Positions 48,255 to 57,496 are shown, counted from the first letter of the stretch. The stretch: 64,000 nt of DNA from Streptoverticillium olivoreticuli subsp. olivoreticuli (GCF_003391135.1 NZ_CP031455.1:3875001-3939000), one strand, 5' to 3'. The notes: generated by a model not told the origin, from the letters alone. Translations and numbers: made by a program.

Positions 48255-49231
48255 GCAACACGGCGCTCGCGATCGACGCGGGCAACAGCAAGACCGACGT
48301 GGCCCTGGTGGCCGCGGACGGGACCGTGCTCGGAGCGGCGCGGGGCGGGGGTTTCCAGCCACAGCGGACGGGGGCCGGGCAGGCGGTCGCGAGCCTCGGG
48401 CCGCTGCTGGCCGAGGCGGCGGCGCGGGCCGGGCACACCGGCCCGGTGCGGGTGGGCCACGTCCAGGCGTGCCTGGCCAACGCCGATCTGCCGGTGGAGG
48501 AGGAACGGCTCACCGCCGAGATCGAGGCGCACGGCTGGGGGCGTACGGTCACGGTCGCCAACGACACCTTCGCGCTGCTGCGGGCGGGGCTGCCGGACGA
48601 GGGCGAGCCCACGGGCGTGGCCGTGGTGTGCGGGGCGGGCATCAACTGCGCGGGCCTGGCGCCGGGCGGCCGGACCGCCCGCTTCCCCGCGATCGGCCGG
48701 CTCTCCGGCGACTGGGGAGGCGGCGGCCACCTGGCGTCCGAGGCCCTGTGGTGGGCGGCGCGCGCGGACGACGGGCGCGGCGCGCCGACCGAGCTGGCCC
48801 ACGCCCTGCCCGCGCACTTCGGACTGCCGGGCATGCCCGCGCTGATCGAGGCGCTGCACCTGGGCACGGTGGACGAGGGGCGGCAGTACGAGATCACGCC
48901 GCTGCTGTTCGCGGTGGCCGCGGCGGGGGACGCGGTGGCGGGGGCGCTCGTGGCCCGGCAGGCGGAGGAGGTGGTCGCCATGGCGTCGGTGGCGCTGGCG
49001 CGGCTCGATCTCCTGGAGGCGCCCGTCCCCGTGGTCCTGGGCGGTGGGGTCCTGGCGGCGCGCCATCCTCTGCTGCACGACCGGGTCGTGGAGCTGCTGT
49101 CGGAGCGCGCGCCGAAGGCCGTACCGGTGGTGGTGACGGCTCGCCCCGTACTGGGCGCGGCGCTGCTGACCCTGGACCGGGCCTCGGCCCCGGCTTCCGC
49201 GTACGCGCGCTTGCGCTCGCACTTCGCGTAG
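48245..49231 (+). CDS. csnK: BadF/BadG-family sugar kinase (glucosamine/N-acetylglucosamine kinase-like)
   Basis: 328 residues from GTG 48245, overlapping csnH by 10 bp. ASKHA fold: phosphate-1 LAIDAGNSKTDVALVAADG, phosphate-2 AVVCGAGINCAGLAPGG (GAG), GDWGGGGHLASEAL, and adenosine motif VVLGGGVLAARHPLL. Probably phosphorylates glucosamine (or a related aminosugar) released by the GH4 enzyme. Last gene of the operon, followed by a hairpin at 49243-49268. Confidence 0.88.
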   Translation: MGLSNTALAIDAGNSKTDVALVAADGTVLGAARGGGFQPQRTGAGQAVASLGPLLAEAAARAGHTGPVRVGHVQACLANADLPVEEERLTAEIEAHGWGRTVTVANDTFALLRAGLPDEGEPTGVAVVCGAGINCAGLAPGGRTARFPAIGRLSGDWGGGGHLASEALWWAARADDGRGAPTELAHALPAHFGLPGMPALIEALHLGTVDEGRQYEITPLLFAVAAAGDAVAGALVARQAEEVVAMASVALARLDLLEAPVPVVLGGGVLAARHPLLHDRVVELLSERAPKAVPVVVTARPVLGAALLTLDRASAPASAYARLRSHFA

Positions 49232-49242
49232 CAGCGGTGTTT

Positions 49243-49268
49243 GTTCCCCCGGCCACCGCTGGGGGAAC
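49243..49268 (+). terminator. Terminator of the csn operon
   Basis: GTTCCCCC (49243-49250) with GGGGGAAC (49261-49268). The loop contains CACCGCT, able to pair with AGCGGTG just upstream. The TTTGTTCCCCC and CCGCTGGGGG strings also occur as modules of the repeat family. Confidence 0.7.
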
Positions 49269-49638
49269 GAGCGGCCCGTACCCGGCCCTGGCCTGATCAC
49301 GCTCGCGTTCGCGTCATCCTCGCGCCGTGAGACCCGTCACCGCGGACGGCCGTGTTCCGAAGAAACGGCCACCAAGATCATCTTCGGCCGGAAATTCTCC
49401 TGACACTGCGTCAATAAGGCCATACGCCAGAAACTTCTCCCCTGACGATAGTTGACCCTTCACGCACCGAATGTCCGTAAAGCGACCAACCATTTCTCGC
49501 CCCCCGCTCACCCGTGCGAGCATCCGCCTCGCACGGATTGATCACGAAATACAACAAGCAACCGCCATCAAAAGGGATTTGCGGGCGCATTCGTGACAAC
49601 CGCGCTCCTGATCACCTTTCGAGGGGGGTTCGACACCC
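49269..49638. other. 370-bp leader region of the tyrosinase operon
   Basis: AT-richer than surroundings, no convincing coding frame. Contains inverted repeats CCGAAGA/TCTTCGG (49357-49363, 49381-49387) and CCGTGCGAG-N7-CTCGCACGG (49512-49536). Likely melC promoter and regulatory region. GAGGGGGG precedes melC1. Confidence 0.5.
49512..49536. promoter_or_regulatory. 25-bp inverted repeat in the melC leader
   Basis: CCGTGCGAG and CTCGCACGG, perfect 9-bp arms, 7-base centre, about 103 bp before melC1. Could be an operator or an RNA hairpin; no T-run follows. Confidence 0.4.
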
Positions 49639-50052
49639 ATGTCGTCCAACATCACCCGGCGCGTTGTACTCAGAGGTACCGCCGTGGCCGTCGCCGGTGC
49701 CGCACTGGTCGCTCCGACCGCGATGGCCGCCGGCCGCGGCGCCATGACCGGCATGGACCACTCCGGCCACACCGGCCACGGCGGTCCCCAGCCGTTCGAC
49801 GAGATGTACCAGGGCCGGCACATCGTCGGTAAGGCCGCCGAGCCCGGCAGCATGAGCGCCCACCACGGCGACGGCTTCTCGGTCTTCATCGACGACCGGG
49901 AACTGCACATCATGCAGAACGGCGACGGCACCTGGATCAGCATCGTGAACCACTACCTGCCGCTCGCCGACCCGCACGCGATAGCCCGCGCCGCGGTCGA
50001 GAAGCTCCGGGGCGCGGAGCTCGTCCCGATGATGATGAACATGGCTCACTGA
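49639..50052 (+). CDS. melC1: Tyrosinase copper chaperone / co-secretion factor MelC1
   Basis: 137 residues. Tat signal TRRVVLRGTAVAVAGAALVA (Arg-Arg at residues 7-8) that also carries the signal-less MelC2 out of the cell. His/Met-rich stretch MTGMDHSGHTGHGG delivers copper, and the caddie domain (FDEMYQGRHIVGKA ... FIDDRELHIMQN-DGTW-SIVNHY) includes the Tyr that occupies the tyrosinase active site. Overlapping function and order with melC2, 49 bp downstream, matches the streptomycete melC operon. Confidence 0.96.
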   Translation: MSSNITRRVVLRGTAVAVAGAALVAPTAMAAGRGAMTGMDHSGHTGHGGPQPFDEMYQGRHIVGKAAEPGSMSAHHGDGFSVFIDDRELHIMQNGDGTWISIVNHYLPLADPHAIARAAVEKLRGAELVPMMMNMAH

Positions 50053-50101
50053 TCCACCACTGCCGACCACCGAACCCGAACCGAAAGGAACACGAACCCC
50101 C

Positions 50102-50929
50102 ATGGCAGTGCGCAAGAACCAGGCGGGCCTCTCCGCCACCGACAAGCGGAACTTCGTCAACGCGGTGCTGGAGCTGAAGAAGCGCGGCATCTACGACGGC
50201 TTCGTCCGTACGCACGAAGAGTTCATCATGAGCGACCGCGACAACTCCGACCGCGTCGGCCACCGCTCGCCGTCCTTCCTCCCGTGGCACCGCCGCTTCC
50301 TGATCCAGTTCGAGGGGGAGCTGCAGAAGATAGACGCTTCGGTGTCGCTGCCCTACTGGGACTGGACCGCCGACAACACGCCCACCGCCTCCATCTGGGG
50401 CGACGACTTCCTCGGCGGCAACGGCCGCAGCCGCGACGCCCAGGTGATGACCGGCCCGTTCGCCTACTCCACGGGCAAGTGGAACATCAACGCCAGCAGC
50501 GACAACCGTCCCTACCTCCAGCGTGAACTGGGTGCCGACGGCGCCCAGCTGCCCACGCGCGCGCAGGTGGACGCCGTGCTCGCGATGACCACCTACGACA
50601 CGGCGCCCTTCAACAGCCTCTCCGAGGGCAGCTTCCGCAACTACCTGGAGGGCTGGCGCGGCCAGGGCCGCGTCCACAACAGCGTGCACGTGTGGATCGG
50701 CGGCCAGATGGCCACCGGCTACTCCCCCAACGACCCGGCGTTCTGGCTGCACCACTGCTTCATCGACAAGCTGTGGTCGGACTGGCAGCGCATGCACCCG
50801 ACTTCGGGCTACCTGCCCGCCGGCGGCACCCCGAACGTCGTGGACCTCAAGGACACGATGCGCCCCTGGAACAACGTCACCCCGGCGGACATGCTCGACC
50901 ACACGAAGTTCTACACCTACGACCGCTGA
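50102..50929 (+). CDS. melC2: Tyrosinase MelC2
   Basis: 275 residues, usual length. Type-3 dicopper enzyme oxidising phenols and diphenols to o-quinones for melanin. CuA ligands: His in VRTHEEF, His in HRSPSFLPWHRRFL (two). CuB ligands: HNSVHVWIGG (two) and FWLHHCFIDKLW. No signal of its own; exported with MelC1 by Tat. RBS GAAAGGA. Ends before a hairpin at 50938-50967. Confidence 0.97.
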   Translation: MAVRKNQAGLSATDKRNFVNAVLELKKRGIYDGFVRTHEEFIMSDRDNSDRVGHRSPSFLPWHRRFLIQFEGELQKIDASVSLPYWDWTADNTPTASIWGDDFLGGNGRSRDAQVMTGPFAYSTGKWNINASSDNRPYLQRELGADGAQLPTRAQVDAVLAMTTYDTAPFNSLSEGSFRNYLEGWRGQGRVHNSVHVWIGGQMATGYSPNDPAFWLHHCFIDKLWSDWQRMHPTSGYLPAGGTPNVVDLKDTMRPWNNVTPADMLDHTKFYTYDR

Positions 50930-50937
50930 CGGTCGTC

Positions 50938-50967
50938 CGGCGGCCCGGGAACCGAACGGGCCCGCCG
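50938..50967 (+). terminator. melC terminator
   Basis: CGGCGGCCCG pairs with CGGGCCCGCCG (one bulge), starting 9 bp after the melC2 stop. Confidence 0.65.
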
Positions 50968-51139
50968 TACGTGGTGGGGTACAGAGGCCGACGCAGACCC
51001 CGGCGAAGATCCCGATCCGAACAAGATCGGTCCGACACCGGTGTGTTTGTCAGTCCCTGCGGCCATACTGACTGGCCGGGCACCTGTCCTCCACCGCACC
51101 GGGTGACGGGCCGCCCTCAGCGACCGAGGGGGAGGTCTC

Positions 51140-52555
51140 GTGTCCCATCCGCAGCCGGCCGGAGCCGTCGCGCCACCGACGCCCGTGCCGTCGCCGCCCG
51201 CACCCGCACAGCCGCCCGAGCGGTCCGTCGCCTGGCGCGAGGCGCTCGACCGGCTGCGGGCCGCGGCGACGACCGAGCCGGGGCGGCTGCGCATCATCGG
51301 CGCCGTCCTGGCCCTGCTGCTGGTCGCGTTCGGCACGGTCACCGCGTGGCAGGTCGCGGCCAGGGCCTCGGCCGCCGACGACGTCGTGCACCGCAGCCAG
51401 CCGCTGAGCGCCGACGCCGCGGACATCTACCGCTCCCTCGCCGACGCCGACACCACGGCCGCGAGCGGCTTCCTCGCGGGCGGGCAGGAGCCGCGCGCGG
51501 TCCGGCAGCGGTACGAGAAGGACATCGCGCGCGCCTCCGAGCTGCTGGTCAAGGCGGCCGCCGGCACGGCCGGTTCGGACACCTCCCGCAGCCGGATCGC
51601 CGAGCTCAACGCGGCCCTCCCGCAGTACACCGGCCTGGTGGAGGCCGCCCGCGCCAACAACCGGCAGGGCCTCCCCCTCGGCGGCGCCTATCTGCGCTAC
51701 GCGGGCGACCGGATGCGCGACGACCTGCTGCCCGCCGCCCGCGGGCTGTACGAGTCGGAGACCGGCCGCCTCGGCTCCGACTACGGCGACGCCAAGTCCT
51801 GGCCCTGGGCCGCCCTGGGCACCGGGGTGCTGGCCCTCGCCGCGCTCGGCCGGGCCCAGCGGCGCTCCTTCCTGCGCACCAACCGCGTCTTCAACCACGG
51901 CCTGCTGGCCGCGACCGGCGCCACCACGGTGGTGCTGCTCTGGCTGGCCGTCGGCCACGGCGTGGCCCGCTCCGGCCTGGAGAGCTCCTCCGCCCACGGC
52001 GCCGAGTCCCTCCAGGTCCTCAACGAGGCCCGGATCGGCTCCCTCCAGGCCCGCGGCGACGAGAACCTCACCCTGGTGGCGCGCGGCGCCGTCCTCACCA
52101 AGAACGGCGACGACGCCTACGAGGCGAGCTACCGCGACGGCATGGGCAAGCTCATCGGCGGCGGCCAGGGCGCCCCCGCGCCGGGCAGCCTCCTGGACCG
52201 CGCCCGCGACCTCGCCGACGACACCGCGGGACGCGCCCCCGTGGAGGCGGCGATCAAGGACGTACGGGAGTGGCAGCGCCGGCACAGCGGCGCCCGCGCC
52301 ACCGACGACGGCGGCTATTACGACCAGGCCGTGCCCAAGGTGATCGGCGAGACGGGCAGCACGGGCGAGTCCTTCGACCGCGTCGACGACGAGCTGCGGC
52401 AGGCCCTGGACCATGAGCAGAGCGAGTTCCGGCAGGCGGCCGACGACGGGCGCGGCGCGCTCTCGGGCCTCGCGGAGGGCGCCGCCGTGCTGGCCGTCCT
52501 GGGGGCGGCGGGCGCCGTGCTCGGCATCGGGCGCAGACTGTCGGAGTACCGGTGA
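51140..52555 (+). CDS. glnX: GlnX-like four-TM membrane sensor/transducer
   Basis: 471 residues, GTG 51140 (GAGG upstream). Pro-rich cytoplasmic head, TM1 about 51-72, extracellular helical domain 73-217, TM2 and TM3 about 218-236 and 250-274 with a short basic cytoplasmic loop (RAQRRSFLRTNR), second extracellular domain to about 445, TM4 446-463. The first domain contains SADAADIYRSLADADTTAASGFLAGG, a 4-helix-sensor-like stretch. Topology and its place before a glutamate-binding-type protein and a PknG-like kinase fit GlnX of mycobacteria and corynebacteria, which passes the Asp/Glu signal to PknG. Its last codon overlaps the glnH start (GTGA). Confidence 0.75.
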   Translation: MSHPQPAGAVAPPTPVPSPPAPAQPPERSVAWREALDRLRAAATTEPGRLRIIGAVLALLLVAFGTVTAWQVAARASAADDVVHRSQPLSADAADIYRSLADADTTAASGFLAGGQEPRAVRQRYEKDIARASELLVKAAAGTAGSDTSRSRIAELNAALPQYTGLVEAARANNRQGLPLGGAYLRYAGDRMRDDLLPAARGLYESETGRLGSDYGDAKSWPWAALGTGVLALAALGRAQRRSFLRTNRVFNHGLLAATGATTVVLLWLAVGHGVARSGLESSSAHGAESLQVLNEARIGSLQARGDENLTLVARGAVLTKNGDDAYEASYRDGMGKLIGGGQGAPAPGSLLDRARDLADDTAGRAPVEAAIKDVREWQRRHSGARATDDGGYYDQAVPKVIGETGSTGESFDRVDDELRQALDHEQSEFRQAADDGRGALSGLAEGAAVLAVLGAAGAVLGIGRRLSEYR

Positions 52556-53571
52556 CGGGGGGAGACAGGGGCGTGAACGCACCACTGCGGGCGCTCGGGA
52601 CACGAGCGCGCTCCAGGCCGCTGCTCGCGGCCGCGACGGCGGCGGGCTGCGCGCTGGCGGCGACGGCCGCCGTGCTGGTGCCCACCCAGACAGGCGCCGC
52701 CCGCGAGCGCCCGGACCGGCCGCCGGCGGCGGTCGAGGGACCGGCGCGCGGCGTCTCGGCGACGAAGTGCGCGAACCCGGCGGCCAGTCTGCGGCCGACG
52801 GGCGACCTGGACGGCCCGGCCGTCCAGCGGATCAAGGCCCGCGGCAAGCTGATCGCGGGCGTCGACCAGAACAGCTACCGCTGGGGCTACCGCAATCCCG
52901 CCACCGGGGAGCTGAGCGGCTTCGACATCGACCTGGTGCACGCCATCGCCAAGGACATCCTGGGCGACCCCGGCAAGGTCATGTTCCTGGCGATCCCCAC
53001 CAACCGCCGGATACCCGCCGTGCAGTCCGGCAAGGTGGACATCATCGCGCGCACCATGACCATCAACTGCGACCGGATCAAGCAAGTCGCCTTCTCCACC
53101 GCCTACTTCGAGGCCGGGCAGCAGGTGCTGGTCCCCAAGGGGTCGCCGGTGAAGGCGTTCGACGACTCGCTGAAGGGGAAGAAGGTCTGTACGGCCGAGG
53201 GGTCCACGGCGGAGGCCAAGGTGCGGGAAGAGCCGCACGGTTCGACCCTGCTGACCGTCCCCAACCACCTCGACTGCCTGGTGCGGCTCCAGCTGGGCCA
53301 GGTGGACGCGGTGGTCAACGACAACGCCCTGGCGGCCGGCCAGGCGGCCCAGGACCCCTCCGTGGAGCTGGTCGGAAAGCCGTTCACCACCGAACCGTAC
53401 GGCGTGGCGATGAACCTCAAGGACGTGGACCTGGTACGCCGGGTCAACAAGGTGCTGGAGGACTACCGCAGCGGTGGCGCCAACAGCCCGTGGATGCAGG
53501 CGTACCAGCACTGGCTCGCCTCCGGCCTCGGCGGGGCGGACGCCCCGCCGGCACCCGAGTACCGGGACTGA
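52552..53571 (+). CDS. glnH: GlnH-like amino-acid (Asp/Glu) binding protein
   Basis: 339 residues from GTG 52552, overlapping the upstream stop; GTG 52573 (GGGGAGA upstream) is the alternative. Signal/anchor LLAAATAAGCALAATAAVLV, with AAGC a weak lipobox. Periplasmic-binding type II fold of ABC polar-amino-acid proteins: RGKLIAGVDQNSYRWGYRNP, GELSGFDIDLVHAIAKDI, GKVDIIARTMTINCDR, GKKVCTAEGST and VDAVVNDNALAAGQA. No permease or ATPase genes follow, which argues for a sensing role with the GlnX-like partner rather than uptake. Confidence 0.85.
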   Translation: MTGGDRGVNAPLRALGTRARSRPLLAAATAAGCALAATAAVLVPTQTGAARERPDRPPAAVEGPARGVSATKCANPAASLRPTGDLDGPAVQRIKARGKLIAGVDQNSYRWGYRNPATGELSGFDIDLVHAIAKDILGDPGKVMFLAIPTNRRIPAVQSGKVDIIARTMTINCDRIKQVAFSTAYFEAGQQVLVPKGSPVKAFDDSLKGKKVCTAEGSTAEAKVREEPHGSTLLTVPNHLDCLVRLQLGQVDAVVNDNALAAGQAAQDPSVELVGKPFTTEPYGVAMNLKDVDLVRRVNKVLEDYRSGGANSPWMQAYQHWLASGLGGADAPPAPEYRD

Positions 53572-53651
53572 CGGCGGGCCGGCGCGAGGATCGACGAGCA
53601 CCACCGTTACGGAGACGTCGGCGGCAGGGCCGCGGACAGGAGAGGGGATCG

Positions 53652-54962
53652 ATGGCGGTCGCGGGGCCCACCGGGCCGGCCTTGAGCCGCGAGGAGGTGG
53701 ACCGTGCGCTGGCGAGGCTCGGCGCGGAGCACGAGGCCGTCGAGACCTCGCTGCTCGCCCTCCAGGACCACGCCGGGCGGCGCCTCCTCGAAGGGGCGGA
53801 GCTCTCCGGCACCACCAAGAGCCGGTGGGCGGCCGCCGAGCAGCTCATCGGGCGGCTGTGGGTGTGCTTCGACGCCTACACGGCGGCCCTGACGGCCGCC
53901 CGCGAGCTGCGCGCGCGGCGCCGCTGGCCCTCCCAGACCGAGCTGTCCGAGCTCACCGAGCTGCTGCGCGGCAGCGGCGTCACCCTGCCCGGTGACGCGA
54001 CGCTCTCCTTCACCTCGCCGGGCACCGCCGCCCGCCTCAGCGAGCAGCTGAGCCTCCAGGAGCTCCTGGAGCGGATGAACGGCTGGTACGCCCAGGCGCT
54101 CGACGTGGTCGTCACCGCCGACGCGGTCTGGTCCGCGCTGCCCGCGCGGATCGACCTGCTGGCGGCGGAGCTGCAGCGCGTCCGCTCCCTGGCCCACTCG
54201 GTGGGCGTGCGGCCCGGTGAGCACCCCTCCGGTGACGACCTGGAGCAGATCACCCACGAGCTGGCCGCGCTGCGGTCGGAGGTGGTGTCCGATCCGCTGG
54301 CCTTCTGGGCGGGCGCCTCGCCCAGCTCCGCGCCGGGCGGCGGCCGCCCCGACACCGGGCGCTACGACCGCGCCGCGCGCGCCCTGGAGGACGTACGGCG
54401 GGAGGTCGAGGCCGTCCTGGACGTCCGGCTGGACGCCGAGCAGCGGCTGCTCGGCGTGCGCGACGTCCTCTCGCGGGCGGACCGCACCCTGAACGAGGCG
54501 CGCCAGGCGCGTGCCGAGGTGCTGTCCAAGATCGCCGCGTTCGAGGTGCCCGCGGTGTCGGGCCCGCCGACCGCGCTGTACGAGCAGCTGGCGGCGGCCG
54601 CCGACCACCGCAGGCACGCGCGGTGGCACCGTCTGTCGCCGCTCCTGGAGGGGCTGGAGCAGCGGGCCGAGGACGAACTGCTGCGGGCCCGCGAGTCGCT
54701 GGCGGCGGTGACCGCCCCGCTGGCCGTGCGGGCCGAGCTGCGCGGGCGGCTGGACGCGTACCGCGCGAAGGCGGGGCGGCACGGCCTGGCGGAGGACTCC
54801 TTCCTGATCGAGCGGCACGACGCGGCGCGCCGCATGCTGTGGAGCGCTCCGTGTGATCTGGTGGCCGCCGAAATGGCCGTGCTGCGTTATCAGCACGCGC
54901 TGGCCGAAGCACTGGCGCCGACCGGGACCTCCGGGCCCGTCGACCGTAGGGGGGAATCATGA
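53652..54962 (+). CDS. Coiled-coil-rich protein of the kinase cluster, unknown function
   Basis: 436 residues, soluble, no signal. Largely helical with heptad-like, Ala/Leu/Glu/Arg-rich stretches (ALARLGAEHEAVETSLLALQ, LEDVRREVEAVLDVRLDAEQ, LSRADRTLNEARQARAEVLS, LLEGLEQRAEDELLRARESL). I recognise no catalytic motif. It is absent from the three-gene GlnX-GlnH-PknG layout of mycobacteria, so it is an added component; its stop overlaps the kinase start (ATGA), so the two products are made in coupled amounts and may bind each other. Start ATG 53652. Confidence 0.8.
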   Translation: MAVAGPTGPALSREEVDRALARLGAEHEAVETSLLALQDHAGRRLLEGAELSGTTKSRWAAAEQLIGRLWVCFDAYTAALTAARELRARRRWPSQTELSELTELLRGSGVTLPGDATLSFTSPGTAARLSEQLSLQELLERMNGWYAQALDVVVTADAVWSALPARIDLLAAELQRVRSLAHSVGVRPGEHPSGDDLEQITHELAALRSEVVSDPLAFWAGASPSSAPGGGRPDTGRYDRAARALEDVRREVEAVLDVRLDAEQRLLGVRDVLSRADRTLNEARQARAEVLSKIAAFEVPAVSGPPTALYEQLAAAADHRRHARWHRLSPLLEGLEQRAEDELLRARESLAAVTAPLAVRAELRGRLDAYRAKAGRHGLAEDSFLIERHDAARRMLWSAPCDLVAAEMAVLRYQHALAEALAPTGTSGPVDRRGES

Positions 54963-57493
54963 GCGGTGCCTGTCAGCGACCGGGCTGTTCCGGGTCGTAC
55001 GAGGACGTGGGCGGCGGCGAGCTGTACTGCGACACCTGTGGGCTGACGCCGGTGGTCTCGCCGCGCGGCATGCTGGCGTCCCCGGCCACCGGGGTGACGG
55101 CCGGGGGGCGGGGCTCGGGGCAGAGCGGCGGTTCGTCGCGGTCGTCCTCGGGGTCGTCGTCAGGGGCGTCGTCGAGATCGTCGGGGTCCTCCACGTCGCG
55201 CCGGTCGGTCTCGGGCAGGCTGTCGCGTTCGCTGACCGGTGGTTCGGAGGGGTCCGGGAGCACGGCGGGCGCCCGGTCGGTGTCGGTGCGCAGCTCGCGC
55301 TCCTCGGCGGCCCCGGTGTCCGGGCGCGGCAAGCTGGGCGCGGGGCTGGTGAGCGTGCCGGAGGTGCCGCGCCCCGATCCGCGGGCGGCGGTCCTCGCCA
55401 ACCCGGAGGTGCCCGAGCGCAAGCGGTTCTGCAGCAAGGGCGACTGCGGTGCGCAGGTGGGGCGTTCGCGCGGGGACCGGCCGGGGCGCACGGAGGGCTT
55501 CTGCACCAAGTGCGGGCACCCGTACTCCTTCGTCCCGAAGCTGCGCTCGGGCGACGTGGTGCACGGGCAGTACGAGGTCGTGGGCTGCCTCGCGCACGGC
55601 GGGCTCGGCTGGATCTATCTGGCCGTGGACCGCGCCGTGTCCGACCGCTGGGTCGTCCTCAAGGGCCTGCTGGACACGGGCGACGAGGACGCGCTGGCGG
55701 TGGCCGTCTCCGAGCGGCGCTTCCTCGCGGAGATCGAGCACTCCAACATCGTCCGCATCTACAACTTCGTCGAGCACCTCGACCAGCGGACCGGCAGCCT
55801 CGACGGCTACATCGTCATGGAGTACGTGGGCGGCAAGTCGCTCAAGGAGATCGCCAACGAGCGGCGGCAGCCGGACGGGCGGCGCGACCCGCTGCCGGTC
55901 GAGCAGGCGTGCGCGTACGGCATCGAGGCGCTGGACGCGCTGGGCCACCTGCACAGCCGCAACCTGCTGTACTGCGACTTCAAGGTCGACAACGCCATCC
56001 AGCAGCAGGACCAGCTCAAGCTGATCGACATGGGCGCGGTCCGCCGGATGGACGACGACGACAGCGCGATCTACGGCACCGTGGGCTACCAGGCGCCGGA
56101 GGTCGCGCTGGTGGGCCCGTCCGTCGCCTCCGACCTGTACACGGTGGCGCGCACGCTGGCGGTGCTCACCTTCGACTTCCAGGGCTACACCAACGTCTTC
56201 GCGGACAGCCTCCCGGACCCCGACAGCATCGAGGTCTTCACCCGCTACGAGTCCTTCTACCGGCTGCTCGTCCGGGCGACCGACCCCGATCCGGGGCGGC
56301 GGTTCGCGTCCGCGCAGGAGATGGCGGACCAGCTGACGGGCGTGCTGCGGGAGGTGGTGGCGCTCCAGACGGGGCGGCCGCGGCCCGCGCTGTCCACGCT
56401 GTTCGGGCCCGAGCTGCGGGTGGTGGACACCCGGCTGTTCGAGGAGACGGTGTGCGAGACGTCGGTGCTGGGCGCCCGGATGACGGGCCGGAGGGCGGTG
56501 ACGGCCGCGGTGCCCGCGCAGCGGCTGCCACCGGGTGCGGGCGGCGGCCGGGCGGCGGCCGTGGCCCCGCTGGACACCCGGGCCGCGGCGCTGGCCCTGC
56601 CGGTGCCGCTGGTCGACCCGAACGACCCCAACGCCGGTTTCCTGGCCGGCCTGCTGGCCTCCCAGCCCGCCGAGCTGTACGCGGCGCTCCAGGCGGCGCC
56701 CACCCAGTCGCCCGAGCTGCGGCTGCGGCGCGTGCGGGCCCAGCTGGAGCTCGGCGAGGAGGGGCCGGCGTCGAAGGCGATCGAGGCGCTGGAGGCGGCG
56801 CACCCCGAGGACTGGCGGATCGTCTGGTACCGCGGGCTGCACGCGCTGGCCTGCGGTGACCACGAGACGGCCGCGCTGTCCTTCGACGCCGTCTACGACG
56901 CGTTCCCGGGCGAGCCCGCGCCGAAGCTGGCGCTGGGGGTGTGCGCGGAGGTGCTGGGGCAGCTCGACAACGCCGCCGAGTACTACCGTCTGGTGTGGAC
57001 GACGGACCCGAGCTTCGTCGGCGCCGCGTTCGGGCTGGCCCGGGTGCGGCTGGCCGCCGGGGACCGGGCGGGCGCGGTGGACGCGCTGGAGTCCATACCG
57101 GAGGCGTCCATCCACTACACGGCGGCACGGGTCGCGGCGGTACGGGCCCGGCTGCGCGGACGCCTCCCCCAGGACGCGCTGCTGGACGACCTGCTGGCCG
57201 CGGCCGGCCAGGTGGAGCGGCTCGCGGACTTCGGGCTGGACGCCGTGCGGCGGGAGCGGCTGTGCACGGAGGTGCTCGGCACCGCGCTGGACTGGGTGCT
57301 CGCGGGCGCCCCGGGAGCGCGGGCGCGTCCGGAGCACACCGCCGCGCTGCTCGGCAGCGGCCTGGACGAGCGCGGGCTGCGTTTCGGGCTGGAGCGCTCG
57401 TACCGCGTGCTCGCGCGCCTCGCCCAGCGCGGTGAGGAACGGATCGAACTGGTGGAGCGGGCCAACCGTTTCCGCCCCAGGACATGGGTGTGA
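54959..57493 (+). CDS. pknG: PknG-like serine/threonine protein kinase with zinc ribbons and TPR domain
   Basis: 844 residues. Two N-terminal Cys4 modules: C5-x4-C10...C24-x2-C27 and a rubredoxin-position module FCSKGDCG...FCTKCG (about 157-187), separated by a ~100-residue Ser/Arg-rich disordered linker. Kinase domain ~200-460: Gly loop CLAHGGLGWIYLAVD, Lys235 in WVVLKGL, catalytic loop LLYCDFKVDN (Asp340; PknG has YNDLK), and metal Asp357 in LIDMGAV (DMG for DFG). C-terminal TPR-like helices ~590-830. Domain order equals PknG of mycobacteria, which phosphorylates the FHA protein GarA/OdhI to control 2-oxoglutarate flux. Cytoplasmic. Three bases separate it from the phosphatase gene. Confidence 0.9.
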   Translation: MSGACQRPGCSGSYEDVGGGELYCDTCGLTPVVSPRGMLASPATGVTAGGRGSGQSGGSSRSSSGSSSGASSRSSGSSTSRRSVSGRLSRSLTGGSEGSGSTAGARSVSVRSSRSSAAPVSGRGKLGAGLVSVPEVPRPDPRAAVLANPEVPERKRFCSKGDCGAQVGRSRGDRPGRTEGFCTKCGHPYSFVPKLRSGDVVHGQYEVVGCLAHGGLGWIYLAVDRAVSDRWVVLKGLLDTGDEDALAVAVSERRFLAEIEHSNIVRIYNFVEHLDQRTGSLDGYIVMEYVGGKSLKEIANERRQPDGRRDPLPVEQACAYGIEALDALGHLHSRNLLYCDFKVDNAIQQQDQLKLIDMGAVRRMDDDDSAIYGTVGYQAPEVALVGPSVASDLYTVARTLAVLTFDFQGYTNVFADSLPDPDSIEVFTRYESFYRLLVRATDPDPGRRFASAQEMADQLTGVLREVVALQTGRPRPALSTLFGPELRVVDTRLFEETVCETSVLGARMTGRRAVTAAVPAQRLPPGAGGGRAAAVAPLDTRAAALALPVPLVDPNDPNAGFLAGLLASQPAELYAALQAAPTQSPELRLRRVRAQLELGEEGPASKAIEALEAAHPEDWRIVWYRGLHALACGDHETAALSFDAVYDAFPGEPAPKLALGVCAEVLGQLDNAAEYYRLVWTTDPSFVGAAFGLARVRLAAGDRAGAVDALESIPEASIHYTAARVAAVRARLRGRLPQDALLDDLLAAAGQVERLADFGLDAVRRERLCTEVLGTALDWVLAGAPGARARPEHTAALLGSGLDERGLRFGLERSYRVLARLAQRGEERIELVERANRFRPRTWV

Positions 57494-57496
57494 TCG

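Noticed and set aside
49314..49599. Short minus-strand coding frames upstream of melC1
   Set aside because: No good ribosome site, composition unlike neighbouring proteins, and they lie in an AT-richer regulatory leader.
54853..56859. Long plus-strand frame overlapping the kinase gene
   Set aside because: Out of frame with the motif-bearing PknG-like protein, low-complexity translation, no ribosome site.
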